Part shown: piece by piece, positions 1 through 8,783 of the stretch
How the letters are laid out: each line of letters opens with the position of its first letter
Numbering within the stretch: the first letter of the stretch is position 1
Assembly (NCBI RefSeq): GCF_023746615.1
Contig: NZ_CP082276.1
Coordinates: forward strand, 744,001-808,000
Reading direction: 5' to 3'
DNA length: 64,000 nucleotides
Origin: Grimontia kaedaensis
GTDB lineage: Bacteria; Pseudomonadota; Gammaproteobacteria; Enterobacterales; Vibrionaceae
The notes under the pieces: model-generated
The model's database searches: none
Seen by the model: only the letters and a program-made list of their open reading frames with translations
Told to the model about the DNA's origin: nothing
Translations under genes and position numbers: made by a program

Positions 1-16
1 TGAAGATGATAGAAAG

Positions 17-54
17 AAAAACGGCCTGAATGCTTCAACATTCAGGCCGTTTTT
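17..54 (-). terminator. Rho-independent terminator of the GntR gene
   Basis: Perfect 12-bp arms (21-32 and 39-50) with a 6-nt loop. T-rich tails flank it on both strands, so it can work in both directions. It lies 20 bp past the stop of the minus-strand regulator gene. Confidence 0.85.
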
Positions 55-73
55 AAGCTGATTGAGTGAGGTA

Positions 74-808
74 TCAGGCTTTCTTCTTCAAGACATTCGA
101 AAACACAGCATGAAGATCTTGTGTGCCAGAGTCATCATGTAGGTTCAGTTTAGAATTGATATGGTCAAGGTGGGTCTTCATTAGCGCGATAGCCGCTTGT
201 TTATCTCCCGCCTCAATCACATCGAGTAGCTGGGTGTGCTCGTCACAAGAGCAGTGCGTTTTCTTTGATGACTCATACAAAGCAATGATCAGTGAACATT
301 GGGACACCAAGCTACGTTGGAAGCTCATCAAAGGAAGATTATTTGCCATTGCAGCGAGTTCGATATGAAATTCGCCGGAAAGGCGGATGCTGCGTCCCGT
401 ATCGTTTTTCGCAATCGCTTCATTTTCCTCTGCCACCATGGCGCGGCATTTGACGATCTGTTCCGGTGTCGCGTTTTCTGCTGCAAGCTCGACAATTGCC
501 AGTTCCATCACTTCACGCGCTTTGAGGATTTGCATCGCTTCCTCAACGGTTGGCGATGCCACAATAGAACCGCGATTTGGACGGGTACTGACAACCTGCT
601 CTACAGAGAGTCGCAGTAACGCACGACGAATAATGGTTCGGCTGACTCCGAAGATTTCGCCCAATGCTTCTTCGCTGAGTTTGGTACCTGGTGGCAGGCG
701 TTGTTCCAGAATGGCATCAAAAATATGACCGTATACGATGTCATCCTGTGTCATTTTAGGGTTTGTCTGTTTGGTTTTTTTATTCGTTGCTTTGAGAAGC
801 CCTGTCAT
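74..808 (-). CDS. GntR/FadR-family (FCD) transcriptional regulator
   Basis: A 244-residue DNA-binding regulator. A winged helix-turn-helix lies at about residues 25-90 (core SEEALGEIFGVSRTIIRRAL), and an all-helical FCD ligand domain follows at about 95-220. FCD proteins usually sense small carboxylates or purine-catabolic intermediates through a His-rich metal site; the pocket residues here cannot be assigned by eye. The start ATG has AAAGGA just upstream. The gene sits beside malate synthase and gcl, and the TGTATACA-type palindromes in front of aceB, gcl and puuE are of the class bound by GntR proteins. I infer that it controls the glyoxylate/urate regulon; this is not shown by the sequence alone. 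The ligand is unknown. Confidence 0.88.
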   Translation of the reverse strand: MTGLLKATNKKTKQTNPKMTQDDIVYGHIFDAILEQRLPPGTKLSEEALGEIFGVSRTIIRRALLRLSVEQVVSTRPNRGSIVASPTVEEAMQILKAREVMELAIVELAAENATPEQIVKCRAMVAEENEAIAKNDTGRSIRLSGEFHIELAAMANNLPLMSFQRSLVSQCSLIIALYESSKKTHCSCDEHTQLLDVIEAGDKQAAIALMKTHLDHINSKLNLHDDSGTQDLHAVFSNVLKKKA

Positions 809-825
809 ACAGTCGTTCCTTTCCC

Positions 826-847
826 GACTCGCCGTCTCTAGCGAGTC
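826..847. promoter_or_regulatory. Dyad in the GntR leader
   Basis: Perfect 7-bp inverted repeat GACTCGC / GCGAGTC with an 8-nt spacer, about 18 bp upstream of the regulator's start codon. It could be an operator or a leader hairpin. It does not resemble the TTGTATACAA palindrome. Confidence 0.3.
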
Positions 848-913
848 CGCTGCAAAATAACGTTCTAAAAGAAAACGTAAAGGTTATGCGTGTTGTTTTG
901 AATAAGAATAGCC

Positions 914-1177
914 ATACCCAAACAACCTGAAGATACAGGATTCAGCGAGCTTGACTGGCGTTGTGATCGCGGCGTTCCTTTGTAGGTGTAGTCACCTCCA
1001 TCAAAAAGGAACAACAAAGAGCACGACGTCAGTCAACTCGCCCGAAGGGAGGGCCTCAATGCGACCACTTCTTCGTTAAATTCCACGGAAATAGAACGAC
1101 TATTCCTCGTAAAATTTGCCTCGAATTGAACGCATTGATGACCTCTGAATGCGTGCATCTTCAGGTCGTTTGGGTAT
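914..1177. repeat. MITE-like dispersed repeat, copy 1
   Basis: A 264-bp non-coding element with 21-bp terminal inverted repeats: left end ATACCCAAACAACCTGAAGAT at 914-934, and its complement at 1157-1177 with one mismatch. The inside, including a segment with CCCGAAGGGAGG, matches the repeat at 42597-42853 in opposite orientation. TA dinucleotides at both ends fit insertion at TA. No transposase is encoded. It fills most of the 500-bp gap between the GntR gene and the GlcG-like gene. Elements with these ends are familiar from vibrio intergenic regions. Confidence 0.8.
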
Positions 1178-1276
1178 AAGGTGATTGTACAACATTGGTG
1201 CAATTATTGTATTGGTGCTTTTATCGGTTTGCGGGGCGGGTACTGTTCCAAGGTAGAGAATTGATGATAGAGACTT

Positions 1277-1300
1277 AACGGCCGGAGAAGCCCGGCCGTT
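1277..1300. terminator. GC-rich hairpin after the GlcG-like gene
   Basis: 9-bp perfect arms AACGGCCGG / CCGGCCGTT with a 6-nt loop, 11 bp beyond the minus-strand stop codon. It lacks a clear U-tract on the minus strand, so termination is likely but may be weak. Confidence 0.5.
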
Positions 1301-1311
1301 TGCAGGTGAAA

Positions 1312-1752
1312 TCAGTTTGCCAGAACGGCATCAGTTTTTAGACTGGAAGCAATGATGCCGGCAATCGCGACGGCCTCATCAGTATCGGAAATATCGCCTG
1401 ACACTCCTACTGCACCGAGCAATTCAGATGCCGCATCTCGGATGAGTACACCACCGGGAACAGGAACAAGGTTTCCCTGTGCAAGCGTAGCAACTGACGA
1501 GATAAAGCAAGGGCGGGTTTGAGCATCATCCGCAATCTTTCTGGAAGAGCAACCCAAAGCTAATGCCCCCCACGCTTTTGCAATCGCAATTTCTGGCCGC
1601 ATCATGCTTGAGCCGTCTTGCCTCTGCAGCGAAATCAGTGCGCCGCCTTTATCCAAAATGGCCACCGTTAACGGCTGGGTTTTCCGTTCTTGCGCCGCAT
1701 GGAACACCTTAGTGGTGATTTCCAGTGCTTTTATCATCGTCAGATTTTCCAT
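1312..1752 (-). CDS. GlcG/HbpS-family heme-binding-like protein
   Basis: 146 residues matching the GlcG/HbpS (DUF336) fold: a central stretch around GSSMMRPEIAIAKAWGALA, then VPGGVLIRD and GAVGVSGD near the C-terminus. Family members occur in glycolate/glyoxylate clusters and some bind heme or small molecules; the exact job is unknown. The start at 1752 is chosen over upstream in-frame codons because AGGAG lies 7 nt before it and the family begins at this point. It is 50 bp downstream of aceB on the same strand, so it is probably cotranscribed with malate synthase and shares its operator. Confidence 0.82.
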   Translation of the reverse strand: MENLTMIKALEITTKVFHAAQERKTQPLTVAILDKGGALISLQRQDGSSMMRPEIAIAKAWGALALGCSSRKIADDAQTRPCFISSVATLAQGNLVPVPGGVLIRDAASELLGAVGVSGDISDTDEAVAIAGIIASSLKTDAVLAN

Positions 1753-1802
1753 TGAAAGTCTCCTAGATTTTAAGGGCGACTTAAAGCAGTCGCCAATGCT
1801 TG

Positions 1803-3428
1803 TTATTCGAGTTTTGCGTAGCAAGGAATGGTAAGGAAATCCGCAAAATGACTATCGGTTGATAGTGTGAAAAAGAGCTCCGACGCTTCATCAAATTTCC
1901 TGTTTTCACCATAGCCCGCTGATGCTTTCATTTCTTTCACCTCTTGATCGAGCCACGCTCTAAATAGCTCAGTGGTAAATGGACGACCATCGTCCAGAGA
2001 CACTTGATGCTTGAGCCATTGCCAAATGTTGGCGCGGGAAATTTCCGCTGTAGCGGCATCTTCCATTAACCCGTAAATAGGTACGCAACCGATACCGCGC
2101 AACCAAGCTTCCATGTAAAGCACTGCGATTCGGATATTCTTTCTTACACCAGGCTCATCTTTTGGTCCTTGGCTTGGTCGAAGAAGCAGTTCGCTGTTAA
2201 AGCTTCCATTAGGAATAAAGTGGCGTTGGTTTGTCGCGCCATTGAGGTATTCATCAAATATTTCGCGGGCAAGTGGTACCAAGTAAGGATGTGCGACCCA
2301 GGTTCCATCATGACCATTCGTCGCTTCACGGCGTTTATCTTCAATTACCTTCTGTGTTACGCGAGCCATCTCGTCGGGGTCTTTAGCTGGAATAAAGGCC
2401 GACATGCCACCAATTGCCAGTGCTCCACGGCGGTGACATGTTTGGATGAGACGTTTGCTGTACGCCTCTAAGAAAGGCTGATCCATGCCGATGGCATGAC
2501 GGTCAGGCAAGATGCGATCGATGTGATTCTTCAGCGTTTTGATGTAGCTGAAAATATAGTCCCACCGGCCACAGTTCATGCCCACGATATGCTTACGCAT
2601 TGCGTAGAGGATTTCTTCCATTTGGAATACAGCAGGAAGGGTTTCAATGAGAACAGTGGCGCGTATCGTGCCTGTTTCGACAGAAAAGTACTCTTCGGTG
2701 AAATCAAACACGGATTCCCACCATGCAGCTTCTTCCATGGACTGAAGCTTAGGCAAGTAGAAGTAAACGCCTTGGCCACTGGCTTTGCGGGATTGGTAAT
2801 TGTGGAAAAAGTACAACCCGAAATCCATTAGGCTAGCCGGTATGGGTTTACCGTCGAAAAGAATATGAGATTCCTGAAGGTGCAAACCTCTTGGACGATG
2901 GATCAATGTCGCCGGGTTATCAGCTAACTGGTAATGCTTGCCATTTTTCGGGTCGCTGTAAGAAATCATGCCCGCATTGGCATCACGCATGTTGACTTGG
3001 CCATTGACCATGTTTTCCCAGGTCGGTGAAGTGGCATCCTCGAAGCAACACATAAATACGTTCGCGCCCGAGTTTAGCGCATTGATCACCATTTTCCGGT
3101 CAATGGGGCCTGTTATCTCAACACGCCTGTCGAGCAATAACTCCGGAATATCATCCACCTTCCAATCTCGATCGTCTCGAATGTAAGCGGTATCGCTGCG
3201 GAAATCAGGTAGGACTCCGCCATCGAATGTCTCCTGTTGACGTTTCCGGTCAATCAGTAGCGAAGACAATGGTCCCGTGAACTGTTGGCAAAGCGCAGAT
3301 ATAAAGTTCAATGCGTCCGCACTCAGAATGCTTTTAGCGTCTTCACTGAACAGAGGCCCAGTGACCTTTACGCTGGAGCAAGCTGCTGAGCTGGAACGAT
3401 TTTCTGAAGTACTGTTTAATTCGTACAT
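1803..3428 (-). CDS. aceB: Malate synthase A
   Basis: Condenses glyoxylate with acetyl-CoA to give malate in the cytoplasm. The product is 541 residues, near the usual 530-540 for isoform A. The family signature RKHIVGMNCGRWDYIF is present, together with IETLPAVFQMEEI and the active-site stretch GLMEDAATAEISR. The start is placed at the ATG at 3428, with AAAGGA upstream. A further in-frame TTG at 3458 lies inside the TTGTATACAT palindrome and is rejected as a start. No isocitrate lyase is adjacent. The gene is divergent from gcl and followed by a GlcG-like gene, so here it probably disposes of glyoxylate from urate or allantoin rather than serving a classical aceBA shunt. Confidence 0.95.
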   Translation of the reverse strand: MYELNSTSENRSSSAACSSVKVTGPLFSEDAKSILSADALNFISALCQQFTGPLSSLLIDRKRQQETFDGGVLPDFRSDTAYIRDDRDWKVDDIPELLLDRRVEITGPIDRKMVINALNSGANVFMCCFEDATSPTWENMVNGQVNMRDANAGMISYSDPKNGKHYQLADNPATLIHRPRGLHLQESHILFDGKPIPASLMDFGLYFFHNYQSRKASGQGVYFYLPKLQSMEEAAWWESVFDFTEEYFSVETGTIRATVLIETLPAVFQMEEILYAMRKHIVGMNCGRWDYIFSYIKTLKNHIDRILPDRHAIGMDQPFLEAYSKRLIQTCHRRGALAIGGMSAFIPAKDPDEMARVTQKVIEDKRREATNGHDGTWVAHPYLVPLAREIFDEYLNGATNQRHFIPNGSFNSELLLRPSQGPKDEPGVRKNIRIAVLYMEAWLRGIGCVPIYGLMEDAATAEISRANIWQWLKHQVSLDDGRPFTTELFRAWLDQEVKEMKASAGYGENRKFDEASELFFTLSTDSHFADFLTIPCYAKLE

Positions 3429-3448
3429 CGGCAGGATCCTTTGATTAA

Positions 3449-3458
3449 ATGTATACAA
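3449..3458. promoter_or_regulatory. Putative GntR-type operator before aceB
   Basis: ATGTATACAA (TTGTATACAT on the transcribed strand), one base off the perfect palindrome found before gcl and puuE. It lies about 20 bp upstream of the malate synthase ATG, in the leader, where bound protein would block transcription. Confidence 0.6.
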
Positions 3459-3510
3459 TAAAAAACTAATAATGTTTATTTTGTTTTGTCGTTATCGAGA
3501 ACAATAAAAG

Positions 3511-3530
3511 CACAATGTTAATGCATTGTG
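3511..3530. promoter_or_regulatory. Second dyad in the aceB/gcl intergenic region
   Basis: Inverted repeat CACAATG-N6-CATTGTG, 80 bp upstream of aceB and 190 bp upstream of gcl. It differs from the TGTATACA operators and could bind a second regulator. No partner protein can be assigned. Confidence 0.35.
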
Positions 3531-3699
3531 AATAGGGTGGTACCAAAATTCCTTTTACTCAGTATCTTGTCTGACCTCTTTCTAATGCACTGTTAGTAAT
3601 GATTTTGCCGACCTTGCGCTTCATTCACTTGTTTTAAAACTGTTAAAAATTCCTTGCGATTAAAAAACAATCGATCTAAGAATACAATATACACTCAAA

Positions 3700-3709
3700 T
3701 TGTATACAA
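3700..3709. promoter_or_regulatory. Putative GntR-type operator before gcl
   Basis: Perfect palindrome TTGTATACAA. It abuts the Shine-Dalgarno sequence AAAAGGAG, sharing its first A residues, 12 bp before the gcl start. A related half-site, AATACAATATAC, lies about 10 bp upstream. The same 10-mer recurs before puuE. Confidence 0.68.
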
Positions 3710-3721
3710 AAGGAGTTTTGT

Positions 3722-5500
3722 ATGGGAAAGATGAGAGCGATTGATGCAGCGATCGAAGTGTTGAAGAAAGAAGGTGTGGTGAAAGCCTTTGGTGTGCCAG
3801 GCGCTGCGATAAATCCTTTTTACTCTGCGTTAAAGAAAGTGGGAGGTATCGACCACATACTTGCCCGCCATGTTGAGGGGGCCTCTCACATGGCTGAGGG
3901 CTACACTCGAGCTAACCCCGGGAACGTCGGTGTTTGCATAGGGACTTCGGGCCCTGCGGGGACGGATATGATCACTGGGCTTTACTCTGCACAGGCAGAC
4001 TCAATTCCGATTCTTTGCATTACCGGACAGGCGCCGCGTGCTAGATTGCACAAAGAAGACTTCCAGGCGGTAGACATTGAATCCATAGCAAGTCCTGTGA
4101 CTAAGTGGTGTTCAACGGTTTTAGAACCCGCACAGGTTCCACGAGCAATTCAACATGCTTTTCAGGTGATGCGCTCAGGTCGCCCTGGCCCTGTACTGAT
4201 TGACTTACCTTTAGATGTTCAACTGGCCGAAATTGAATTTGATATCGACACTTATGAGCCACTTGAGCCTTACAAGCCTTCTATCTCGCGCAATCAAGCG
4301 GAAACTGCTTTGGCGATGATAAATGAAGCTGAACGTCCACTGATCGTTTCTGGCGGCGGTGTGATCAATGCAAATGCTTCAGCACTTTTACAGGAGTTTG
4401 CCGAAGTCATTGGGGTACCGGTTATTCCAACTTTGATGGGCTGGGGCTCTATTGCAGATGACCACGAGTTGATGGCAGGTATGGTTGGACTTCAAACATC
4501 CCACCGCTATGGTAATGCATCATTGCTGGCGTCTGATGTGGTTTTTGGTATCGGTAACCGTTGGGCAAATCGGCATACGGGCTCGGTCGATGTGTATACC
4601 GAAGGGCGTAAGTTCGTTCACATCGACATTGAACCAACCCAAATCGGGCGCGTGTTCTGTCCGGATCTGGGCATCGTGTCTGATGCCTACCAAGCGCTTA
4701 CTGTGCTGATCGAAGTAGCAAAAGAATGGAAAGCGCAAGGGAAACTGAACGATCACTCTTCATGGGTTGGAGATTGTCAGCAGCGCAAAGCTACCATGCT
4801 GCGAAAAACCCACTATACCGAACAGCCAGTTAAACCAATGCGTGTTTATGAAGAGATGAACCGCGCGTTTGATCGTGAAACCTGTTATGTCAGCACCATA
4901 GGTTTGTCTCAAATAGCTGCTGCTCAATTTCTACATGTTTATAAACCTCGTCATTGGATCAACTGCGGTCAAGCCGGACCTTTAGGCTGGACCGTGCCTG
5001 CCGCACTAGGTGTTCGTGCTGCGGATCCTGAGCGCCAAATTGTCGCTATTTCAGGTGATTACGACTTCCAGTTCATGATTGAAGAACTCGCTGTTGGTGC
5101 CCAGTTCAACCTTCCTTACATCCATGTGTTGGTGAACAACTCTTACCTGGGGCTTATCCGTCAGGCGCAGCGTCAATTCGATATCGACTACTGCGTACAG
5201 TTGGCTTTTGAAAACCAGAATGCACCTGAACTTGCCGATTATGGTGTCGATCATGTGACCGTGGTGGAAGGGTTGGGTTGTAAGGCACTGCGTGTTACCG
5301 ACCCAGAACAAATTGCGTTGGCGTTTGAAGAGGCAAAGGCCTTGATGGCTAAGCATCGTGTGCCGGTTGTTGTAGAAATCATTTTAGAGAAAGTCACCAA
5401 TATCTCCATGGGTGTAGAGATTGACTCTGTGAATGAATTTGAATCTCTGGCTGACTCTATTGCTGATGCGCCTACTGCATTGGCAGCCAATCGCCAATAA
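3722..5500 (+). CDS. gcl: Glyoxylate carboligase (tartronate-semialdehyde synthase)
   Basis: ThDP/FAD-dependent enzyme that joins two glyoxylates into tartronate semialdehyde plus CO2. The 592 residues match the E. coli enzyme length. Residue 51 in ARHVEGASHMAEGY is Val, the hallmark of Gcl, where related ThDP enzymes carry a catalytic Glu. The ThDP/Mg site is visible as GDYDFQFMIEELAVGA followed by NNSYLG. The ribosome site AAAAGGAG is strong. It is the first gene of gcl-hyi-glxR, with hyi 32 bp downstream. Regulation is probably through the palindrome that overlaps the leader. Confidence 0.97.
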   Translation: MGKMRAIDAAIEVLKKEGVVKAFGVPGAAINPFYSALKKVGGIDHILARHVEGASHMAEGYTRANPGNVGVCIGTSGPAGTDMITGLYSAQADSIPILCITGQAPRARLHKEDFQAVDIESIASPVTKWCSTVLEPAQVPRAIQHAFQVMRSGRPGPVLIDLPLDVQLAEIEFDIDTYEPLEPYKPSISRNQAETALAMINEAERPLIVSGGGVINANASALLQEFAEVIGVPVIPTLMGWGSIADDHELMAGMVGLQTSHRYGNASLLASDVVFGIGNRWANRHTGSVDVYTEGRKFVHIDIEPTQIGRVFCPDLGIVSDAYQALTVLIEVAKEWKAQGKLNDHSSWVGDCQQRKATMLRKTHYTEQPVKPMRVYEEMNRAFDRETCYVSTIGLSQIAAAQFLHVYKPRHWINCGQAGPLGWTVPAALGVRAADPERQIVAISGDYDFQFMIEELAVGAQFNLPYIHVLVNNSYLGLIRQAQRQFDIDYCVQLAFENQNAPELADYGVDHVTVVEGLGCKALRVTDPEQIALAFEEAKALMAKHRVPVVVEIILEKVTNISMGVEIDSVNEFESLADSIADAPTALAANRQ

Positions 5501-5532
5501 CTGTTTGGTTCTTATGGAATAAGGAAATTGAA

Positions 5533-6321
5533 ATGCCAAAGTTAGCTGCCAATTTATCAATGTTATTTACTGAACTGCCTTTCATCGAGCGCTTTAACGC
5601 CGCGGCAAACTTCGGTTTTAAGGGAGTGGAGTACCTGTTTCCGTACGCATTTGATGCCTATGAGCTGAAGGCAGAACTGGACCGCAACCATCTGAAGCAA
5701 GTGTTGTTTAACCTACCTGCAGGGGATTGGGACGCGGGAGATCGCGGGATTGCAGCGGACCCAGCACGTGTTGATGAGTTCCGGGCAGGCGTTGCACTCG
5801 CGATTGAATACGCAAATGTATTGAACTGTGAGCAAGTGAACTGTCTCGCTGGGATTGTTCCTTCGGGTGTGAGTCAGGACCAAGCTGAAGAGACTCTGAT
5901 TGAAAACCTGAAATTTGCGAATGCTCAGTTGGAAAAGGCAGGTATCCGGTTGGTTCTGGAAGCAATCAATACAAGGGATATCCCCGGCTTTGCGCTTACC
6001 AATACCAAACAGGCAGTTCGGATTTGCGATGCTGTCGGGAGTGACAACCTTTCACTGCAGTACGATATCTACCACATGCAAATTATGGAAGGGGATATTG
6101 CCCAAACCTTAAGCTCGACGTTAGACCGTATTGGGCATGTTCAGCTTGCAGATAATCCCGGCCGTCATGAGCCTGGGACCGGGGAGCTGAACTACCATTT
6201 CCTGTTCAGCCACTTAGATTCTATTGGCTATGAGGGTTGGGTTGGGTGCGAATATAAGCCGGCTACCACCACCGAAGAAGGCATGAAATGGCTTCATACA
6301 TACGGACAAAATGAGGAGTAA
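5533..6321 (+). CDS. hyi: Hydroxypyruvate isomerase
   Basis: TIM-barrel (AP endonuclease 2-like) isomerase that interconverts hydroxypyruvate and tartronate semialdehyde. 262 residues, close to the E. coli 258. Visible family motifs are the metal-ligand Glu in LEAINTRDIPGFALTN, YDIYHMQIMEGD, HVQLADNPGRHEPGTGELNY and GCEYKP. It is the second gene of the gcl operon. Its end overlaps the leader and ribosome site of glxR, so the two are translationally close. Confidence 0.95.
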   Translation: MPKLAANLSMLFTELPFIERFNAAANFGFKGVEYLFPYAFDAYELKAELDRNHLKQVLFNLPAGDWDAGDRGIAADPARVDEFRAGVALAIEYANVLNCEQVNCLAGIVPSGVSQDQAEETLIENLKFANAQLEKAGIRLVLEAINTRDIPGFALTNTKQAVRICDAVGSDNLSLQYDIYHMQIMEGDIAQTLSSTLDRIGHVQLADNPGRHEPGTGELNYHFLFSHLDSIGYEGWVGCEYKPATTTEEGMKWLHTYGQNEE

Positions 6322-6325
6322 TGGA

Positions 6326-7216
6326 ATGACAACTATCGCATTTATCGGCACCGGCATCATGGGTAAGCCAATGGCTGAAAACCTACAAAAAGCCGGGTAT
6401 CAACTCAATTTGTCAGAAAGCCGTACAAGGGCACCTGCTTCATTAGTCGAAGGTGGTGCAAAAACCTATCCTTCGAATCGTGAAGCGGTTAATGACGCGG
6501 ATTTCATTATCGTGATGGTGCCAAACACACCAGATGTCGAAGATGTTCTGTTTGGTGAAGATGGTATAGAGCCAGTGCTGGATGCCACAAAGACAGTCAT
6601 CGACATGAGTTCTATTTCTCCCATTGATACCCAAAGCTTTGCTGCGCGGGTCAACGAAAGTGGCGCTGCTTACCTTGATGCGCCTGTTTCTGGTGGTGAA
6701 GTCGGCGCCATCAATGCCACCTTGACCATCATGGTGGGTGGCGAAGAAGGCACGTTCGAAAAAGCATTGCCGCTGTTTGGTGCTATGGGGAAAAACATCA
6801 ATCTGGTAGGTGATAACGGTGCAGGTCAGGTGTGTAAGGTTGCCAACCAAATCATTGTGGCACTGAATATTGAAGCCGTATCTGAAGCACTGGTGTTTGC
6901 CTCTAAAGCAGGCGCAGATCCGGCGAGGATCCGTAACGCGCTACTGGGTGGCTTTGCCAATTCTAAAGTGCTGGAAGTTCATGGAGAGCGCATGGTGAAA
7001 GGAACCTTTGACCCTGGTTTTAGAATCCGCCTGCATCAGAAAGATTTGAACTTAGCATTAACAGGGGCTGAAACGCTTGGCGTTTCACTGCCGAATACAA
7101 AATCCGCACAAGAGCTATTTAGCTTATGTGCTGAGCAAGGTGGGGAAGATTGGGATCACTCTGCGCTTATCAAAGCCATTGAATCGCTTTCTAACCACAA
7201 CATCCGCGGCGAATAA
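6326..7216 (+). CDS. glxR: 2-hydroxy-3-oxopropionate (tartronate semialdehyde) reductase
   Basis: Reduces tartronate semialdehyde to D-glycerate with NAD(P)H. 296 residues of the beta-hydroxyacid dehydrogenase family. The Rossmann motif is FIGTGIMGKPMAENL at the N-terminus, the substrate-binding motif is DAPVSGGEVGAINATLTIMV, and the catalytic Lys lies in GAGQVCKVANQ. The start at 6326 is preferred to an upstream ATG at 6311 because GAGGAG lies 8 nt before it and the Rossmann fold begins directly after it. It is the third gene of the gcl operon. Confidence 0.95.
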   Translation: MTTIAFIGTGIMGKPMAENLQKAGYQLNLSESRTRAPASLVEGGAKTYPSNREAVNDADFIIVMVPNTPDVEDVLFGEDGIEPVLDATKTVIDMSSISPIDTQSFAARVNESGAAYLDAPVSGGEVGAINATLTIMVGGEEGTFEKALPLFGAMGKNINLVGDNGAGQVCKVANQIIVALNIEAVSEALVFASKAGADPARIRNALLGGFANSKVLEVHGERMVKGTFDPGFRIRLHQKDLNLALTGAETLGVSLPNTKSAQELFSLCAEQGGEDWDHSALIKAIESLSNHNIRGE

Positions 7217-7312
7217 CGCCGTGAACCATACCAAGCAGTTTGAAGTGTCCAGCTTTTCGCTGCTTGGAGTACCTCCAACTTGAGTTTACGTTTTACAGGT
7301 CCTTAGTATTTT

Positions 7313-7342
7313 GCCCGCTTCTTTCACGACGGGCTTTTTTTT
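7313..7342 (+). terminator. Terminator between glxR and glycerate kinase
   Basis: Arms GCCCG / CGGGC with a 12-nt loop, then a run of eight T. The stem is short but the U-tract is good. It may separate the gcl operon from the kinase gene or give partial readthrough. Confidence 0.6.
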
Positions 7343-7357
7343 CTATGGAGATAAGCA

Positions 7358-8713
7358 ATGGATCAGCAGGAAGTGTTCAAGGAAGGCGAAGAAAACCTAA
7401 TAAAATATTCTGAATCAGAAAAGACATTTGTTGGAGCTTTATCGCCCTCGATATTTCTCCGGAAATTGTTCGGCGCTGCGGTTGATTCAGCCCTTCCTTA
7501 TGGAAATATTGGTAAGTATCTGCCTGAAGACCGCTCGGGAAATTTAGTTGTGATCGGTGCAGGTAAAGCGGCTGCTTCAATGGCTCAAGCGTTGGAAGAT
7601 GAATGGGATGGGCCGATAAGTGGCGTTGTTGTCACACGTTATTTACATGGCGCACCTTGTAAGCACATCGAAGTATTGGAAGCGTCACACCCGGTTCCTG
7701 ATGGTGAAGGAGAGAAAGTCGCGAAGCTCATCCTAAATTTGGTCACGAACCTTGATGAAAATGACACGGTGATATGTTTGCTATCCGGCGGAGGCTCAGC
7801 TTTATTAAGCTTACCTGCACCTGGCATCGACTTTTCCGAGAAACAGGACATCAACAAAGCCCTGTTGAAATCGGGAGCTGCCATCAATGAAATGAACTGT
7901 GTAAGAAAGCATCTTTCGGCTGTAAAAGGAGGGAAGCTGGCACAAGCGGCTTACCCTGCAAGTGTGCTTACGCTTGCGATATCTGATGTGCCGGGAGATG
8001 CCGCAGATGTTATCGCATCAGGTCCGACAGTCGCAGACCCGACGACACGTTTTGATGCTATTAACGTATTGAATAAATATGACATCCCAGTAAGTGACAA
8101 TGTCACTTCATGGCTGGAAAGCGAAGCATCTGAAACCCCAAAAGCCGGTGACGAGAGACTGTCAAAAAGCCGTTTTGAGATTATTTCAACGCCTTTCGAA
8201 TCTCTGACTGCTGCGCAGATTTTATCGGAATCGCTAGGGATACCCGCTTACATTCTGGGAGATACTCTGGAGGGAGAATCAAGGTATGTCGCACTGGTGC
8301 ATGCAGCTATGGCAAGCAGTGCAGCTAAACATGATCAGCCTTTCCCTGCTCCTTGCGTCATCCTCTCTGGCGGTGAAACCACGGTAACAGTCAAAGGTAA
8401 TGGTCGTGGAGGGCGCAATTGTGAGTTTCTGTTATCACTCTATCAAGCGCTTGAGAAAGAGCCCGCGATACGGGGCAGAATTTATGCGTTGGCCTGCGAT
8501 ACAGATGGCATTGATGGTGTGGAAGACAATGCCGGAGCAGAGTTGAAACCGGAATTTTATGTCGCCGCTGCAGAGAAGAAACTGTCACCCGAACCTTACC
8601 TGGCTAACAACGACAGTTATGGTTTTTTTGAAGCGCTTAGCGGCTTGATTTTTACCGGGCCAACACGCACCAATGTGAATGACTTCAGAGCAATATTGAT
8701 ATTACCAGAGTGA
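7358..8713 (+). CDS. Glycerate 2-kinase, MOFRL (TtuD/GckA) type
   Basis: Phosphorylates D-glycerate to 2-phosphoglycerate, the last step joining the glyoxylate route to glycolysis. The 451 residues carry the DUF4147 N-terminal domain (VVIGAGKAAASMAQALE; LLSGGGSALLSLPAPG; NCVRKHLSAVKGGKLA) and a C-terminal MOFRL domain (GGETTVTVKGNGRGGRNCEF). This is the class II glycerate kinase, unrelated to E. coli GlxK/GarK. An N-terminal extension of about 25 residues precedes the conserved core. It follows glxR by 141 bp with a terminator between, so it may be partly independent. Confidence 0.92.
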   Translation: MDQQEVFKEGEENLIKYSESEKTFVGALSPSIFLRKLFGAAVDSALPYGNIGKYLPEDRSGNLVVIGAGKAAASMAQALEDEWDGPISGVVVTRYLHGAPCKHIEVLEASHPVPDGEGEKVAKLILNLVTNLDENDTVICLLSGGGSALLSLPAPGIDFSEKQDINKALLKSGAAINEMNCVRKHLSAVKGGKLAQAAYPASVLTLAISDVPGDAADVIASGPTVADPTTRFDAINVLNKYDIPVSDNVTSWLESEASETPKAGDERLSKSRFEIISTPFESLTAAQILSESLGIPAYILGDTLEGESRYVALVHAAMASSAAKHDQPFPAPCVILSGGETTVTVKGNGRGGRNCEFLLSLYQALEKEPAIRGRIYALACDTDGIDGVEDNAGAELKPEFYVAAAEKKLSPEPYLANNDSYGFFEALSGLIFTGPTRTNVNDFRAILILPE

Positions 8714-8733
8714 TTCACTGGATGAATTGTCTA

Positions 8734-8772
8734 GGATTCATTAAAGTTGTGATTACACGCTTTAGTGAATCC
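8734..8772. promoter_or_regulatory. Long palindrome before the TetR gene
   Basis: 13-bp arms GGATTCATTAAAG / CTTTAGTGAATCC with one mismatch, enclosing a nested GTG-N4-CAC. It ends 11 bp before the regulator's start codon. The position suits an autoregulatory TetR operator. Confidence 0.5.
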
Positions 8773-8783
8773 ACGGACGGTCA

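Noticed and set aside
3429..3458. TTG-start extension of malate synthase by 10 residues
   Set aside because: The TTG lies inside the TGTATACA palindrome and the ATG at 3428 has AAAGGA and the family N-terminus.
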